From Epiperipatus broadwayi (lineage: Eukaryota > Onychophora > Udeonychophora > Euonychophora > Peripatidae), in NCBI GenBank assembly GCA_028023455.1, contig JAQFVV010006306.1, forward strand, positions 2,075,001-2,139,000: a stretch of 64,000 bases of DNA, in the 5' to 3' direction. The first letter of the stretch is position 1, and every line of letters starts with the position of its first letter. Shown here piece after piece: positions 21,730 through 33,189 of the stretch. Below the pieces are notes generated by a model that was not told where the DNA came from, did no database searches, and was given only the letters and a program-made list of their open reading frames with translations. The translations under genes and the position numbers were made by a program.

Positions 21730-22020
21730 TTATGATTAATTTTGTCACAGAGTTTAGACATGATAAAATAAATCATATCAATTCTCTGATCTTCCATGAC
21801 ATGAACAACATGATCAGAGATGATAAGAGAGATTGGTTTTGATTGAGTTATTAGATAAGAAACTATACTGAGTAGATGCTAAATGTTTATTAATATAACT
21901 AAAAAGTTTATCATAAATACGTCATTTAAACATTTTGACAATGATGTGTTAAAACAGAAGTAGATCTATAATTCCAAGCTAAATTTGAAGAATTATTTTT
22001 AGGAATGGGGGGGGGGGGGT
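21730..22020 (-). pseudogene. Non-LTR reverse transcriptase relic
   Basis: In mixed frames the minus strand reads NYRSTSVLTHH / NYRPISILSVLSKCLND-like, then TQYSFLSNNSIKTNL ('Q.GF....S..TNL' of RT block 2), then a run leading to the FDFSKAFD position. Jockey/CR1 type by pattern. A G12 tract at 21997 lies next to it. Confidence 0.5.
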
Positions 22021-22287
22021 CCTGTCATTTTCAAAGTTGTGGAAAAGTTCCACAATAAAAATATAATCAATAATAATAAATTCAATAAAATAGTCACATT
22101 AATAAATTACAAACAGCACCCAAAAGTTCCAACCAACATAATATTGTGTAAGAAACTTACAACAGTTAAGAATTTAAAATACAAACAAGCAACTCAGTAA
22201 AAAATAATAATAATATCAATAGCAAAATACAAAATTAAAGTATATAGATTAAAATAAATTAAACATATAAAAATAAAATAAAGTATA

Positions 22288-22671
22288 AACATCACATGAT
22301 CACTATTCCTTACGCTTGTTCTTAACTGTTACTAAAACAGGCAAAACTCTCTATACATATTGCCACTCAGTGCAAGCCAGAGTAATCAATGGATGCCAGA
22401 AGGCTTGTGCATAAAATCCCCATCTAGTGCCTATTCATCCAATATCCCAAGACTAGTTTCTGGCTAGAGGGTTGCATTGGATCCTACAATCTAGGTGCAG
22501 TGCTCTCAGATCCAAGACTCCTTATTGACGAAGGCCACAAGACAGAAACTAGTCTGGGGTTATTGGATGAGTAGGCACTAGATGGGGATTTTATGCACAA
22601 ACCTTCTGGCATCCATTGATTACTCTGGCTTGCACTAAATGATGATACGTATAGAGAGTTTTGCCTGTTTT
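22288..22671. mobile_element. HHR family A element, 384-bp copy
   Basis: Exact 16-bp repeats AATAAAATAAAGTATA flank it (22272-22287, 22672-22687). Snap-back arrangement with the plus-strand hammerhead in the right half. The left half breaks off in the GAAA region. Confidence 0.8.
22510..22568 (+). ncRNA. Hammerhead ribozyme, family A, one core change
   Basis: The core reads TTGACGA (C3 to U) with GAAA and triplet GTC intact; outer stem I ATCCAA/TTGGAT, stem II GGC/GAC. The C3 change would be expected to abolish cleavage. Confidence 0.55.
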
Positions 22672-22899
22672 AATAAAATAAAGTATATAACAATATTAAC
22701 ATTTACTATGTGTTAATGTCCTAACCTTTTTGACAGCCATATATAAAACATTTTTTAAGTTTAACAAACATTCATATATAAATGTAAAAGAATTTGGAAC
22801 CAGATTAAAGCATCTTATTGTAAAATGTAGCAAAGTGTATTGAAATCTATTAAAAAAATAAGCATTTTGATTAGAAACGCTATAAGTTGTGACAACACA

Positions 22900-23065
22900 G
22901 GTTGAAAATTACACATTTTGAGTAGTAGTATTCTTAAAATTCTATATTCAAGAATCTAAGGGTATATGTTTGACTCCTATGCTAATATAGTCATTGGTCA
23001 GCCCAGCAACACTTGAAGAAGAGTGGAGAATAATATTAGTCGAAACATTGTGTAATTACTAACTT
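22900..23065 (+). repeat. SINE type B, truncated copy
   Basis: A partial tRNA-like head followed by ACTTGAAGAAGAGTGGAG and GTCGAAACATTGTG; the body beyond this is missing. Confidence 0.6.
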
Positions 23066-23198
23066 GTGTCTTTAAGTTATAAAGTTTTCTACAAAGACTG
23101 TTAATGTATAAACAATGAGGATTGCCAATTCCTTAACAAGCTTTGTATTAAATGCTTAGCCAGAGAGAGCATTTAAAATATCTCTGTCAGGACCCCCC

Positions 23199-23253
23199 CC
23201 CAAACCCCTGACCATGGTTTCATGCTTTGTCACTCCTCAGAGAGGTGCCAGGG
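23199..23253 (-). ncRNA. Type I hammerhead ribozyme, family B
   Basis: CTGAGGA (23234-23240), GAAA (23218-23221) and triplet GTC are intact. Stem III is CC-AT-GG, inner stem I ACCTCT/AGGGGT (6 bp), outer CCC/GGG across a TGGC/TT loop. Stem II is GTGA-CAAA-GCAT, with only two good pairs. Comparison with 23271 and 43255 implies an ancestral perfect GTGC/GCAC. Confidence 0.7.
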
Positions 23254-23270
23254 TAGGTTCAGACACTAGC

Positions 23271-23313
23271 ACCTCTCTGAGGAATGATAAAGCACGAAAC
23301 CATGGTCAGGGAT
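23271..23313 (+). ncRNA. Hammerhead ribozyme, family B, 5'-truncated stem I
   Basis: CTGAGGA (23277-23283) and GAAA (23296-23299) are intact with triplet GTC and stem III CC-AT-GG. Stem II is ATGA/GCAC, weak. Stem I keeps only the inner helix because the arm ends here. Confidence 0.55.
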
Positions 23314-23510
23314 TGGGGGGGGGGGTTCCTGACAGAGATATTTTAAATGTTCTCTCTGGCTAAGCATTTAACACAAAGCTTGTTGAGGAATTGGCAATCC
23401 GCATTGTTTATAACTTACAAGCTTAAGAGAATAGGGTTATGTGATCTATGACTCTTATTTTGACTATTCATAGTCACTGTTAATGTATGATTCTATATAC
23501 ATCAAATAAA

Positions 23511-23612
23511 CAAGCATTGTTAGCAGAGAGGTTAGCGCAGCCGCCTTGCAAGCAAGCCGTTGGTTGCAGACAGTTGTTGCGGGTTCGCCTCCCGGCCGAT
23601 GCCATAACATAT
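23511..23612 (+). mobile_element. tRNA-derived SINE
   Basis: It has an A box TTAGCAGAGAGGTTAGCGC, CCGCCTTGCAAGC in the anticodon arm, and a B box GGGTTCGCCTCCCGGCC. It is among the best-conserved copies of this SINE. Confidence 0.8.
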
Positions 23613-24039
23613 GGAAAAGAATCAAGATCTACCAAAAAATAAATGCAAGCTATAATTTTGCAAAACAGCATAAAAAAAAAAGAAAAGAAAGATAAAATAT
23701 ACGAATAACATGATATAAAATATGCTAACAATGCAATATAAATAGAACTGACTATGTAACACTAAAAAACACGATAAAGCAAGATATTCTGGAATCAATA
23801 CAAAAGGTTCACTTAACAGTAATTATTTATAAAAGGAATATTGTTACAAGTATACAGATCACTGAAATACAAAATATATTTACAACAAATAATAATTTTG
23901 CAAGAAAAAGAATTGTATTTGTAAGAAAAAAAATACCAGTCATTTACTAATTAAACCTAAAACGTTTACTATTTTTTTTTTTGAGATTAGAACTCAGAAG
24001 CCGCAATGGAAGACAATTTTTAATAGCGTAAGCTAACAA

Positions 24040-24190
24040 ATAAATCTTTGATTCTAATTGCAGTGAAAATATACCATTAATATAAATGAAAAATAAAAGA
24101 AGACCACTGAGGTCCGTGGAACTCCACCATTAACCATTCACAAATAACTTTCTTATCTGAAGACTATTCCACCATCCAACATCCCCATTA
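24040..24190 (-). pseudogene. Non-LTR reverse transcriptase relic (GVPQGS block)
   Basis: The minus strand reads GVPRTSVVFFYFSFILM. With one frameshift this aligns to the 'GVPQGSVLGPLLFLIYIN' block of Jockey/CR1-like reverse transcriptases. Only about 50 codons are recognisable. Confidence 0.55.
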
Positions 24191-24311
24191 GTGGCAAGAC
24201 ACAAATTATTTTTTTTTACTAAATAAAGGGAAAATTTTAATAGAAATAAATCAGTTTATTCACTTTCATGTACATATATGTATGTCCATTGGGTGGAGTT
24301 GCTATAAAGAA

Positions 24312-24695
24312 GTTGGTCATGTAAATTGTGTAAGGAAGGCATAGAAAATATTAGGCATCTGTTAATTGAATGTAAATGCTTGAAAGTAGAAAGGATACAA
24401 ATAATGAAGTTATGGAAGAATAAATATGAACAAAGTGATTATACAGAAAGTGGGTTATTGGTTTTTATGATGGGTTTGGGAAAAGATAAGGGGGATTTAG
24501 ATATAAAGGCCATAGAGTTGACGAAGATTATGTTTTGGAAATGAGATGAAGCAGATTATGAGAAAACTTAGGATGGGGAATGGAAAAAAAAAGGTAAAGT
24601 GGCTAACAGATTTCTCTGGGCATAGTTGCTGAGAGATTCCTGACTCTGTTTAAGGAGAAGTCGCAGTGCATCACATCACATCACATGTGATTTTA
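24312..24695 (+). mobile_element. (ACATC)-tailed LINE, 3' end, 5'-truncated
   Basis: It encodes SCKLCKEGIENIRHLLIEC, the C-X2-C...H-X4-C zinc motif, and the C-terminal tail of the same protein as at 43701-45125. A 3' UTR (GGCTAACAGATTTCTCTGGG) and the ACATC repeat tail follow. TATAAAGAA is present at 24303-24311 and 24696-24704, the expected target duplication. A stop ends the frame at 24542-24544, near the natural terminus. Confidence 0.85.
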
Positions 24696-24729
24696 TATAA
24701 AGAAACATTTTGATAAGGTTCCAATAATG

Positions 24730-25283
24730 AATGAAAGCCTGGTTAAATGTATTAAATAAAAATTTTATTTATATTTAGTTGTCTGTTATTTTATATTGAA
24801 TATTTTAAATTTCAAAATAGTTATTTATATATATTTTATTTCCAAGACTAAACAAATTCTTCTCACAACAAGAAAAAAAAATATTATCATCAATTAAAGG
24901 TAACTGTGAGATCTTGGCATTTTATCTCCTATTTGCACTCTAAGTTGATGCAGATAAGATATTTACACAAAATCCATACACACTCACAAAATAGATGAAA
25001 CCAATCCAAATTTAATATAAGCTATTCTAAAAAAATTTGCTATAATACTGTAATGTTTTATACATATAAGATATTCTTAACAGTATTATATCTAGGGTTT
25101 TGTCTAGATAAAAAATGCTATTTTAAAATTATCTATAGAGAACTCATAAGTTGTTTAAATGTATTTTCCTCATATAGCTTCATTACATTAAGGTGAAAAT
25201 AATATTCTTTATCCTGACAATAGCAGAAATTGATATATATAAAATATTGATACAATATTACTATTAGTTATTCACAAATAAAC
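24730..25283. other. No feature recognised
   Basis: A+T-rich, no supported gene. Confidence 0.4.
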
Positions 25284-25389
25284 TTGGATAATATAGAAGA
25301 TTTGAACTCAGATTTTCAAGCACCTTTCAACTATCCACACTATCTCATACCACTGATACACATGTTCACACACATGTAGAAAAGATAAA

Positions 25390-25448
25390 TAATCACCAAT
25401 ATATGTATTTCGTGCTGAACCAGCATTCATCAGTTGGTCCAGATTATC
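25390..25448 (-). ncRNA. Type I hammerhead ribozyme, family C
   Basis: CTGATGA and GAAA are intact. Stem II is TGCTG/CAGCA with loop GTT (an A-C opposition at the base; G-C in other copies). Minimal stem III T-ACAT-A gives the triplet ATA. Stem I is ACCAA/TTGGT, then a three-base bulge TGG, then ATAATC/GATTAT. Predicted cut between 25401 and 25400 on the minus strand. Confidence 0.78.
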
Positions 25449-25649
25449 ATCTCCCACACATATGTATAATCAGTGCTCAGTTTAAATTAAGATAGCAAAT
25501 CTTCATACTTTAATGGACAGGCTTCAATCTACTCCAACCTTCAACTCTTCAGCCATCCATACGATTGAAATCTGACAATGGAAAGCTCAAATCCCATGTT
25601 GATGCCAATATTATTGCCATGCCCATGTTGACCTCAAGTCACTCTGACC

Positions 25650-25712
25650 CTTCATGAATAGGGTGTTGGTTCAGCATGAAATACGTATATTGGTGACTAT
25701 TTATCTTTTCTA
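25650..25712 (+). ncRNA. Hammerhead remnant, family C, right arm
   Basis: The 3' half is intact (GTTGGTTCAGCATGAAATAC, then TTGGTGACTAT), but the 5' core box is replaced (GAATAGG). Inactive. Confidence 0.45.
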
Positions 25713-25859
25713 CATGTGTGTTAGTGGTATGAGATAGTGTGGATAGTTAAAGGGTGCTTGAAAGTTTGAGTTCAAATCCCCTATATTTACAATTAGGCTC
25801 CAGGTATATGAAGAGTGCCCATATTTCAAATATTTAAAGTTGGATAATATATAATTATA

Positions 25860-26510
25860 TCAGTTGCCAACGAAATCTTTATTTAAAATATATATATAAT
25901 AATTGCTTCTTAGAAAATACATTTATCATTCATTTAAGGTTGCAATTTAAAAATGTATTTGAATTCCATTTTATAACAACAACAAAAAAAGTATATTTTT
26001 GCAGTGTAATCAGGATGATAATGTTTAGCGGTAATTATAAAATCCATAATCATTGCAATAATATTATTATCTTTTATATGTATAAGTGAAGTTTATCTAA
26101 TTAACATAAATACATAGTGATGATATATGACTATTATAAAAACAGGTAGATTCATCTAACTAAAAAGACTTGATTTTATCAAAATGCATATTAATGGTCA
26201 TTTCCATATTCTTTTCCCAATGTCGACCACTGTGTATTGAAAACATCAATAACAAAACAGGTTTATAAAAATTAATGAACAAACTTGGATCTTTAATAAT
26301 GTTTTAAATCTTTATATGGACTTAAATGTAATAATTTCTAACCTAATAAAGAGTGACTTAAGATTTTCAGTATTTATTAAATGATTATTGTTTGAAATAA
26401 ATTGTTAAAAAATATAAAATAATGTGACTGTTAGGGAAAGTGGCTTGTCTAGTGGTCTAAGAGATTTAATTTGATTAAAATAGGAATCATCTACATATTT
26501 TATCCAATGT
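25860..26510. other. Mostly featureless A+T-rich sequence
   Basis: A segment at 26319-26420 resembles 27955-28060 (AATAATTTCTAACCTAA against AATAATTTCTAATCTAA), so the two blocks outside the tandem array may be an older duplication. Confidence 0.4.
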
Positions 26511-26544
26511 CTATTAAACTGTAGTAATTTGCTCTCCCCTCCCC

Positions 26545-26930
<386 letters not shown>

Positions 26931-26940
26931 GTAATAGATT

Positions 26941-26997
26941 GTAGTCTGGGCCAACTGATATGCTGATTTAGCACGGAATGTGCATCTTGGGGATCAT
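26941..26997 (+). ncRNA. Hammerhead remnant, family D unit 1
   Basis: The CTGATGAG box has lost three bases and GAAA is GGAA. Stem II TGCTG-ATT-TAGCA, stem III and the triplet ATC (cut after 26986) are still visible. Confidence 0.5.
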
Positions 26998-27236
26998 AGA
27001 TCTTTTTCACATGTCTTTGGTGCTATGTTTAAAAGTATATTCTTCTACAAGGTGTTAAAAATGGATAGAATCCATTCCCTATCTTGTGTGAGAGTGGTGC
27101 AGGGAAAATTACACTACAGAAATATTATTCATTAATTGGATAATCTCTAGTCTAATGAATGGCTAATAAAAATTATTAATTTACTTCCATTAAGTGGTTC
27201 TGACACTTATCAATTAAACTGTAATAATTTTCTATC

Positions 27237-27297
27237 TATATCTGGGCCAACTGATGAGGGCTGGTTCAGTAAGAAATGTGCATCTTGGGAATCATAG
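27237..27297 (+). ncRNA. Hammerhead ribozyme, family D unit 2, core intact
   Basis: CTGATGA (27251-27257) and GAAA are intact. Stem III TG-TG-CA and triplet ATC fit; inner stem I is CCAA/TTGG. The base of stem II is weakened (GGGCTG opposite CAGTAA), leaving four distal pairs. Predicted cut after 27284. Confidence 0.6.
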
Positions 27298-27571
27298 ATC
27301 TTTTTCACATGTCTTTGATCACATGTTTATAATTACATTCCTCCACAAAGTATTAAAAGTATATAGAACCCATTCCCTATCTTATGTGAAAGTGGTGTAG
27401 AGAAAATTATACTACAGAAATATTATTCATTATTGGATAATCTCAAGTCTAATGAATGACTAATAAAACTTATTAATTTACATCCATTAAGTGGTTCTGA
27501 CACATCAATGAAACTGTAATAATTTGTTACCTATATATACTGAATAATGATAGAAATATGTGAAAGATTGT

Positions 27572-27630
27572 GTTCTGGGCCAATGGATGAGTGCTGGTTT
27601 AGCATGAAATGTACCTCTTGGGGAACAGAG
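27572..27630 (+). ncRNA. Hammerhead remnant, family D unit 3
   Basis: Stem II GTGCTG/TAGCAT and GAAA are kept and the outer stem I GTTC/GAAC pairs. The core reads TGGATGA (C3 and U4 changed) and stem III is mismatched. Former cut after 27617. Confidence 0.5.
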
Positions 27631-28123
27631 ATCTTTTTCACATGTCTTTGGACATATGTTTAGGATTACATCCCTCCACAAAGTGTTAAAAGCAGATAGA
27701 AACCAGTCCCTATCTCATGTGAGAGTGGTGTGAAAATAACAATACAAAAATATTATTCATTATTGATAGTTTCTAGCCTAATGAATCACTAATAAAAAAT
27801 ATTAATATCTATAGTGATAAGTTTGAAGTAATTGAACAGATAAGATAAACTGACTATATGAGTAGAATGAAGAATAATCAAAGAAATTATCGTTTAGATT
27901 CAAAAATGACTAAATATACTTGATTTTTAATAAAGTTTAACGTTAATATGTGAGTTTAAATAAAATTTAATAATTTCTAATCTAAAATAAAATCACGAGA
28001 TCCTGTACTTTATAAAATGATGATTATTACTTGAAAAAATTGTAGTTAAAAAATATTGCATTTGTAAATGAAGTTATATAATTCATAAAAATAGATACAT
28101 AGAGATAATATGTTACTATTGAA

Positions 28124-30399
28124 ACACTAAACATCATATGATCACCTTTTCCTAGGCTTACACAAGCTGTTAAAACAGAGGCAAAACTCTCTGTGTGGTA
28201 GTGCCACCCAGTGCAAACAGAGTAATCAATGGATGCAATGAGGTTTATGCATAAAACCTCTATCTAGTGCCTACTTATCCAATATCACCAGACAAGAGAG
28301 CTTAGATTGAAAACATAATTGTGTTTTCATTATGGATTCATAGCTTTATCATCATCAACCATTATCAATCCACTGCAGGAGGAAAGTCTCTCCAAGTTCA
28401 ATCCAACTTTTCTGATCTTTAGCTTCTCTTTTCCACATCACCCCTGCACACTTTCTTATTTCATCCATCCATCTCACATGTGGTTTCTTTCTGGGTCTTT
28501 TACAATCTCTTGAAATCAGGTTAAAATTTCAATTGTCCATCTATTATCATCTCTTTTAGCAATATGTCCAGCCCAACTCCACTTCAATCTTTTAATTTTT
28601 TCAATGAGGTCAATAACACCTGTTTCTTCTCTTACCCAAACATTGCATTTTTGGTCTCTTCTTGTTACCCCCAACATGCATCTCTCCATACTTCTTTGAG
28701 TGGTTTGAAGTCTCTGCATTGCTCTTCTATTAAGCGTCCAAGTCTCAGATCCATAAGTAAGAACTGGCAAAACACATTTATTAAAAACGTTCCTTTTCAA
28801 ACACATAGGCATATTTCCTTTTAGTATCAAGTTATTTCTACCAAAAGCACTCCAACTAAGTTTAATTCTATGATTAATTTCATCCATTATGGAATTCCAT
28901 CTGTATTAATAATCTGCCCAAGATATTTGTAGCTGTTAACTTCTTCTAACTCATCATAATCAATCTTTATTTTCATATTTTGAGAAAATCTATTAAACAT
29001 TACTTTAGTCTTTTTAACATTTATCTTTAGTCCTACTTTCATCTGATAACTCCTGCAACATTTCCTGCAGTTCTAAAGCATTATTTTCAAAAACAATTAC
29101 TACATTTGCAAAATCTAAATGACATAAATAATCTCCATTTACTTTCACTCCTTTAACTTCCCATATTAATCCACAAAATACTTCTTGCAGCACTGCTGTA
29201 AAAAGTTTTGGAGATATGGAGTCACCCTGTCTTACATCCTTCTCAATGTTGACTTTCCTACTATCATTATGTAATCTAATTGTTGCTGTTGCATTTTTAT
29301 AAATATTCTTTAAAATATGACAATATCCTGGATGTATACCTTGAAGATCCATTGCTTTAATCACTGAAAAAAAGTTTATAGAATCAAATGCCTTTTCATA
29401 ATCTACAAATCCAAAGCATAATGGCAACTCATATTCATTTGTCCTTTCTATAACTTCTCTCAATACCTGGATATGATATACTGTACTAAAACCACTTTTA
29501 AATCCAGCTTGTTCTCTTGGTTGGTGGAAGTCCAGTGTTCTCTGTAGACGAGTTGTAATTGTCTTAGTAAAAATTTTGTATAAAACTGCTAAAAGACTGA
29601 TAGGTCTGTAATTTCTAATATCTTCTTTATCACCTTTTTTAAATATTAATATTAATACTGCATTCTTCCAATCATCTGGTACATCTTTATCATTTAGACA
29701 TTTGGAATATAACTTTGCTAAAAAAATTTCTATTTATTCACCTGCTTCTTTTAATATATCAATTATAATTCCATTATTACCTGGAGCCTTCCCTGTCTTC
29801 ATAAATTTAATTGCATGTCTCAGTTCATTTAAAATTCTGGGCAATTCAGAAGATATAATAGGTATAAGAGGTACTTGTTCTTTATTACTATATAATTCTT
29901 GATAGAAGTCTTCTACACATTTCTTTTTAGTAATAAGGCCATCTTTTTGTCTTATTGCAGATATAAATTTCCTATCAATACCAAAATGTTGTTTTACACT
30001 CTTTAGACTTTTATTCTCTTCTACAGCTTTCCTTGCTAGTTCACAATTATACTTTCTTATATCATTTTCAACTCTTTTCTGCACCATTTTACAAAATTCG
30101 AGATATTCAATCTTATTTAATGCATCATTGTTGTATATCCTCATATTCCTTCTTTTCTTCATAAATTCTCTAGTCTCAGTAGGAATAGTTAACTAAAAAT
30201 GTTTAGTGTGGCTTATAGAAGATTGCATTAGATCCTAAGATCTAGGTGCAGTGCTCTCAGATACAAGCCTCCTCATCGAGGAAGACCATAAGTCTGAGTA
30301 TATTGGATGGGTAGGTACTTTATGCATAAAACTTTTTGCATCGATTGATTACTCTAACTTGCACTGGATAGCACTACTGTGTGAAGAGTTTTGTCAATA
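28124..30399. mobile_element. HHR family A element split by an RTE insertion
   Basis: Family A sequence at 28124-28346 and 30186-30399, flanked by TTACTATTGAA (28113-28123) and TTACTATTGGAA (30400-30411). The intervening 1.84 kb is the RTE copy. The break falls in the GACTCATAGTTTTGTAGTTA part of the core. The hammerhead near 30250-30310 is badly degraded (ATCGAGGAAGACC). Confidence 0.75.
28347..30185 (-). pseudogene. RTE-like LINE, longest copy, 5'-truncated and inactive
   Basis: The minus strand reads, in broken frames, a connector (30162-29734) ending with the RT0-like FMKTGKAPGNNGI segment, then the RT palm (29463-29014) with CFGFVDYEKAFDSI and VRQGDSISPKLF, then the C-terminal region (28887-28516) with VLTYGSETWTLNRRAMQRLQ and WSWAGHIAKRDDNRW. 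The 3' end is a TGATGAT repeat. The catalytic box reads HLDFANVV where FADD is expected, so the aspartates are lost. There is a frameshift and several stops between the three segments. The endonuclease domain is missing because of 5' truncation. Confidence 0.88.
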
Positions 30400-30514
30400 T
30401 TACTATTGGAAGAAATGGGTTACTTGATCTGACTAAAGAGACTTGATCTGGTCAAAATGCATATTAGAAGCATTTGTACATTTATAAATGCATATTTTTT
30501 TTATTTTTGTAAAG

Positions 30515-30642
30515 CATTGGCTGGGAAGCAAACCCTGGAACAACTGCTTATAAGGCAGCCATGTTAACCACTCAGCCACCAGTGGTTAGCACAGCTGCCT
30601 TATAAGCAGTTATCCCAGGATTCGCTTCCCAGTGACACATTT
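30515..30642. mobile_element. tRNA-derived SINE, head-to-head pair
   Basis: The same SINE as 1698-1789 in both orientations: minus (GCATTGGCTGGGAAGC...CCACTCAGCCACCA) immediately followed by plus (GTGGTTAGCACAGCTGCC...GATTCGCTTCCCAG). The centre is a near-perfect palindrome. Confidence 0.75.
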
Positions 30643-30779
30643 GTTTCCATAATGTTTACAGAAATATGTAAAAAAAAAAGGTAGCTTCTTGAATTAAAAG
30701 ATTGTGAACAGAAGTAGAGAGAAATAGCAATTAAAAATAAATAAAACCTCAAATGTAGATTTATAAAAATTAATAGATA

Positions 30780-31460
30780 TACACAGTGACATATACGTAC
30801 AGAAATATTTCATAGAGTAAAAAATTTAAAAATAAATACCAATGCTTTCGCTACTGTATACCAAATTCATGGTGACTAATTTATAATAAAGTCAGGTTTA
30901 AAAAAAATATGGAGGTAAAGAAGAAAACAGATAAGGAAGGATTTCTTTGGCATATGTGGCATCTATAAATATGAAATTGAGGCAAATAATTGGTAAAGAT
31001 TATAATGCTGGTCTTAAATATAATAAATATGGAGTTGTTTATTCAATTATTAAATGGTGATCATGTGATGTTTAGTGGTTTGTTACCATGAGTCTCATTG
31101 TAATGCTATTTATAATGGGGAAATGAAAACTAATATATTAACAAGGTTGCGGCAACATGTTTATCAATATAGGAAATCTAAAATGGACTCTCAGCTTAAT
31201 TCATTATTTGTAATCATGCCAAAATTAGTGGGTATGAATGTTTTCCTCAAATGATTAGTGCTATTTGCAGTGAGCCTAATGACAGGAAGAGGAAGTTGAA
31301 AGACGCTTGGTTTATTGGTAAGTCTAATGATGTCATTAATTAATATGAGTGTCCCATTTAGCATGCCCTGGAATATTAACTATTCAGTTTAAATTAGTCA
31401 CCATGAATCTGGTATTCAGTATCGAAAGCGCTTGGTGAATTAGTATTTATTTTTTTTAAG
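30780..31460 (+). pseudogene. Penelope-like element relic (GIY-YIG endonuclease) with terminal repeats
   Basis: The plus strand encodes KYNKYGVVYSIIKC, a GIY-type strand, then after a short insertion HESHCNAIYNGEMKTN, then ILTRLRQHVYQYRKSK and, in another frame, ISAICSEPNDRKRKLKDAWF. The order of GIY-like strand, YIG-like strand (here YNG), R...QH helix and a basic DRKRKLK.AW segment matches C-terminal GIY-YIG domains of Penelope-like elements. The two halves are separated at 31056-31083 by a fragment of a family A end (GTGATCATGTGATGTTTAG). Inverted segments at 30835-30890 and 31390-31440 (TTAGTCACCATGAAT...CGAAAGC) flank it and look like its terminal repeats. No reverse transcriptase remains. 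Confidence 0.62.
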
Positions 31461-33189
31461 TTTTTTTACTCTGTGTAATATTTATATATGTGTTGAATAT
31501 TTACATTTGGAACAGAATTGGCGATTTATTTTTTTTAGTATGACATAGTAAAATGTGACTGATGGGAAATAAAACGCAAGCATCATTATTTTATTATTAT
31601 CGATTAATCAAAATAGTCTCATTGTATCCCAATGCACCACTAGAAATTAGTGTATTGACAGACTCTTCTTAACCTTCTCAGAATCATGGACCACTTACAA
31701 TTTTACCTGATTTTTGCAGAACACAGTCGTAAAATAAAACAGTATATATATGTTTTATATTGCATAATATATTAAAAAATCACATTCATAAGTTTACATG
31801 TCAGTCGATAGCAAATAACAATCAGAAATGGAATTTAAAAAATTGTCACAATTGTTTTAATGGAATATTTGTGCCTGATGACTTTTACAAATGTTTTCAA
31901 TATCTGGACTTATGTGTGAAATAGTTACTCTCATTTCCTCTTCTATATTTGTCAGTCTTTCATGTTTCTTTGGCTTAATATTCATTAAAGTTGAAAACAC
32001 AAGCTTGCATAAGTACAATGTTGAAAATTATAATAAAATTTTAATCAGTTTTTTAGAAATAGTTTTAAATTCGGTTTGAACAGAAACCCCAAATTCTTCA
32101 ACTGTTATTTTGGAATTTTTCATTTTCAGAGTACGATCTGTTGGCAACGTAATGAATTCTTCCTCTTCTTATAACAATAACTCATAACTTGATGTGTTGA
32201 CTGCAGAAAATGAATTTCACACCCAATCATTGTTTTCGATATTCAATGCGGGCAAGTATTTCACAATTTTTTCTTCTAATAATGCTAAATGTTGTGTTGT
32301 AATAGGAATTATTTCTTTTACATTATTATTTTGGATTGAAGGAAACATGTCTACTATCGAATTATGTGCAATCTCCAAAGTGATATTTGTTTAGAAAATG
32401 TTGACAGTTTGTCAGTGAATGTTTGAATATTTCCATTTTTACCTTGCATACCAGTATTCATGTTATTTAAATAATTGAAGATATTAGCCAAATATGCTAT
32501 TTTAATACTACAAAAATGTTGATTATTCATCCTTAAGTTCCAAAATTTGATTCAGCACTTTACCTTATGATACCCACCTTACCTCAATATGTAAAAATAA
32601 AGATTTATGCTGATTTTCCATAGATGCACAAAGTTTTTAAGTAGGTGTGTTTATAAGGGCCGCAATTTTATGTAGTTTATCATATTTACAATTTGGATTT
32701 TAATGTCGTACATAATATTTTTGAGACAAGTGATTCTCGATGTAAAAAACAGTGTGTAGATATATTACAATTTTTCTTCTCCACAAGAGTGATAAATCTT
32801 TTAATAGAACTAACCATTGAAGGAACACTATCGGTACAGATTCCTACACGTTGGTCCCATGTTATGTTAAATTTATCTAAATATGATCAAATGGAGTCAA
32901 AAATATTCTGTCCTGTTGTGCATTCGGTAAGTTGTCTGCAGCATAAAAATTGATTTTGTTTTCAACAATGAAATGAATAAATCTTAGTGCATGAGCTATA
33001 CCGCTGATATCAATAGACTCAACAATTTGTAAGCAAAGTATCGTTCTGAAAGTTTATTAGTAATTGTCTTCTCAGTATCATATGATGTATGTATAATTCT
33101 GTTTTTTATTGTGTCATCCAAATGAGGAATTTCCATAATTTCTTTTTTTGTATCATCACCAAACATAATTTGAACTATTTCAGAACATA

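Larger units (their letters stand above)
23110..23475. mobile_element. HHR family B element with 13-bp target duplication
   Basis: A 366-bp snap-back element flanked by ACTGTTAATGTAT (23097-23109, 23476-23488). The arms (GGATTGCCAATTCCTTAACA and complement) are about 150 bp and each holds a hammerhead, minus at 23199-23253 and plus at 23271-23313. The right end has GGGTTATGTGATCTATGA, a TNATGTGAT motif also seen at family A ends. Confidence 0.8.
25296..25839. mobile_element. HHR family C element with 12-bp target duplication
   Basis: A 544-bp snap-back element flanked by TTGGATAATATA (25284-25295, 25840-25851). Both ends carry a tRNA-like segment (GAGTTCAAATCCCC resembles a B box; GTGTGGATAGTTAAAG resembles an A-box region). 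Each arm has a hammerhead position; the centre is unique. No open frame. Confidence 0.8.
26931..27805 (+). mobile_element. Three-unit tandem HHR repeat (family D, retrozyme-like)
   Basis: Three head-to-tail units with the same landmarks: TCTGGGCCAA, the GTGCTGGTTCAGCAC-type stem II, CATAGATCTTTTTCACATGT, TTCCCTATCTT.TGTGA and AAACTGTAATAATTT. Predicted cut sites are 298 and 333 nt apart. No open frame. Head-to-tail units of a few hundred base pairs, each with a type I HHR, are the described layout of animal retrozymes. Each copy carries different lethal changes, so this is an old array. Confidence 0.7.

Noticed and set aside
25390-25465. Family C motif folded as a type III hammerhead
   Set aside because: A long helix III with upstream ATATGTGT is possible, but position 17 would be G, which is not cleavable. 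The type I fold satisfies all positions.
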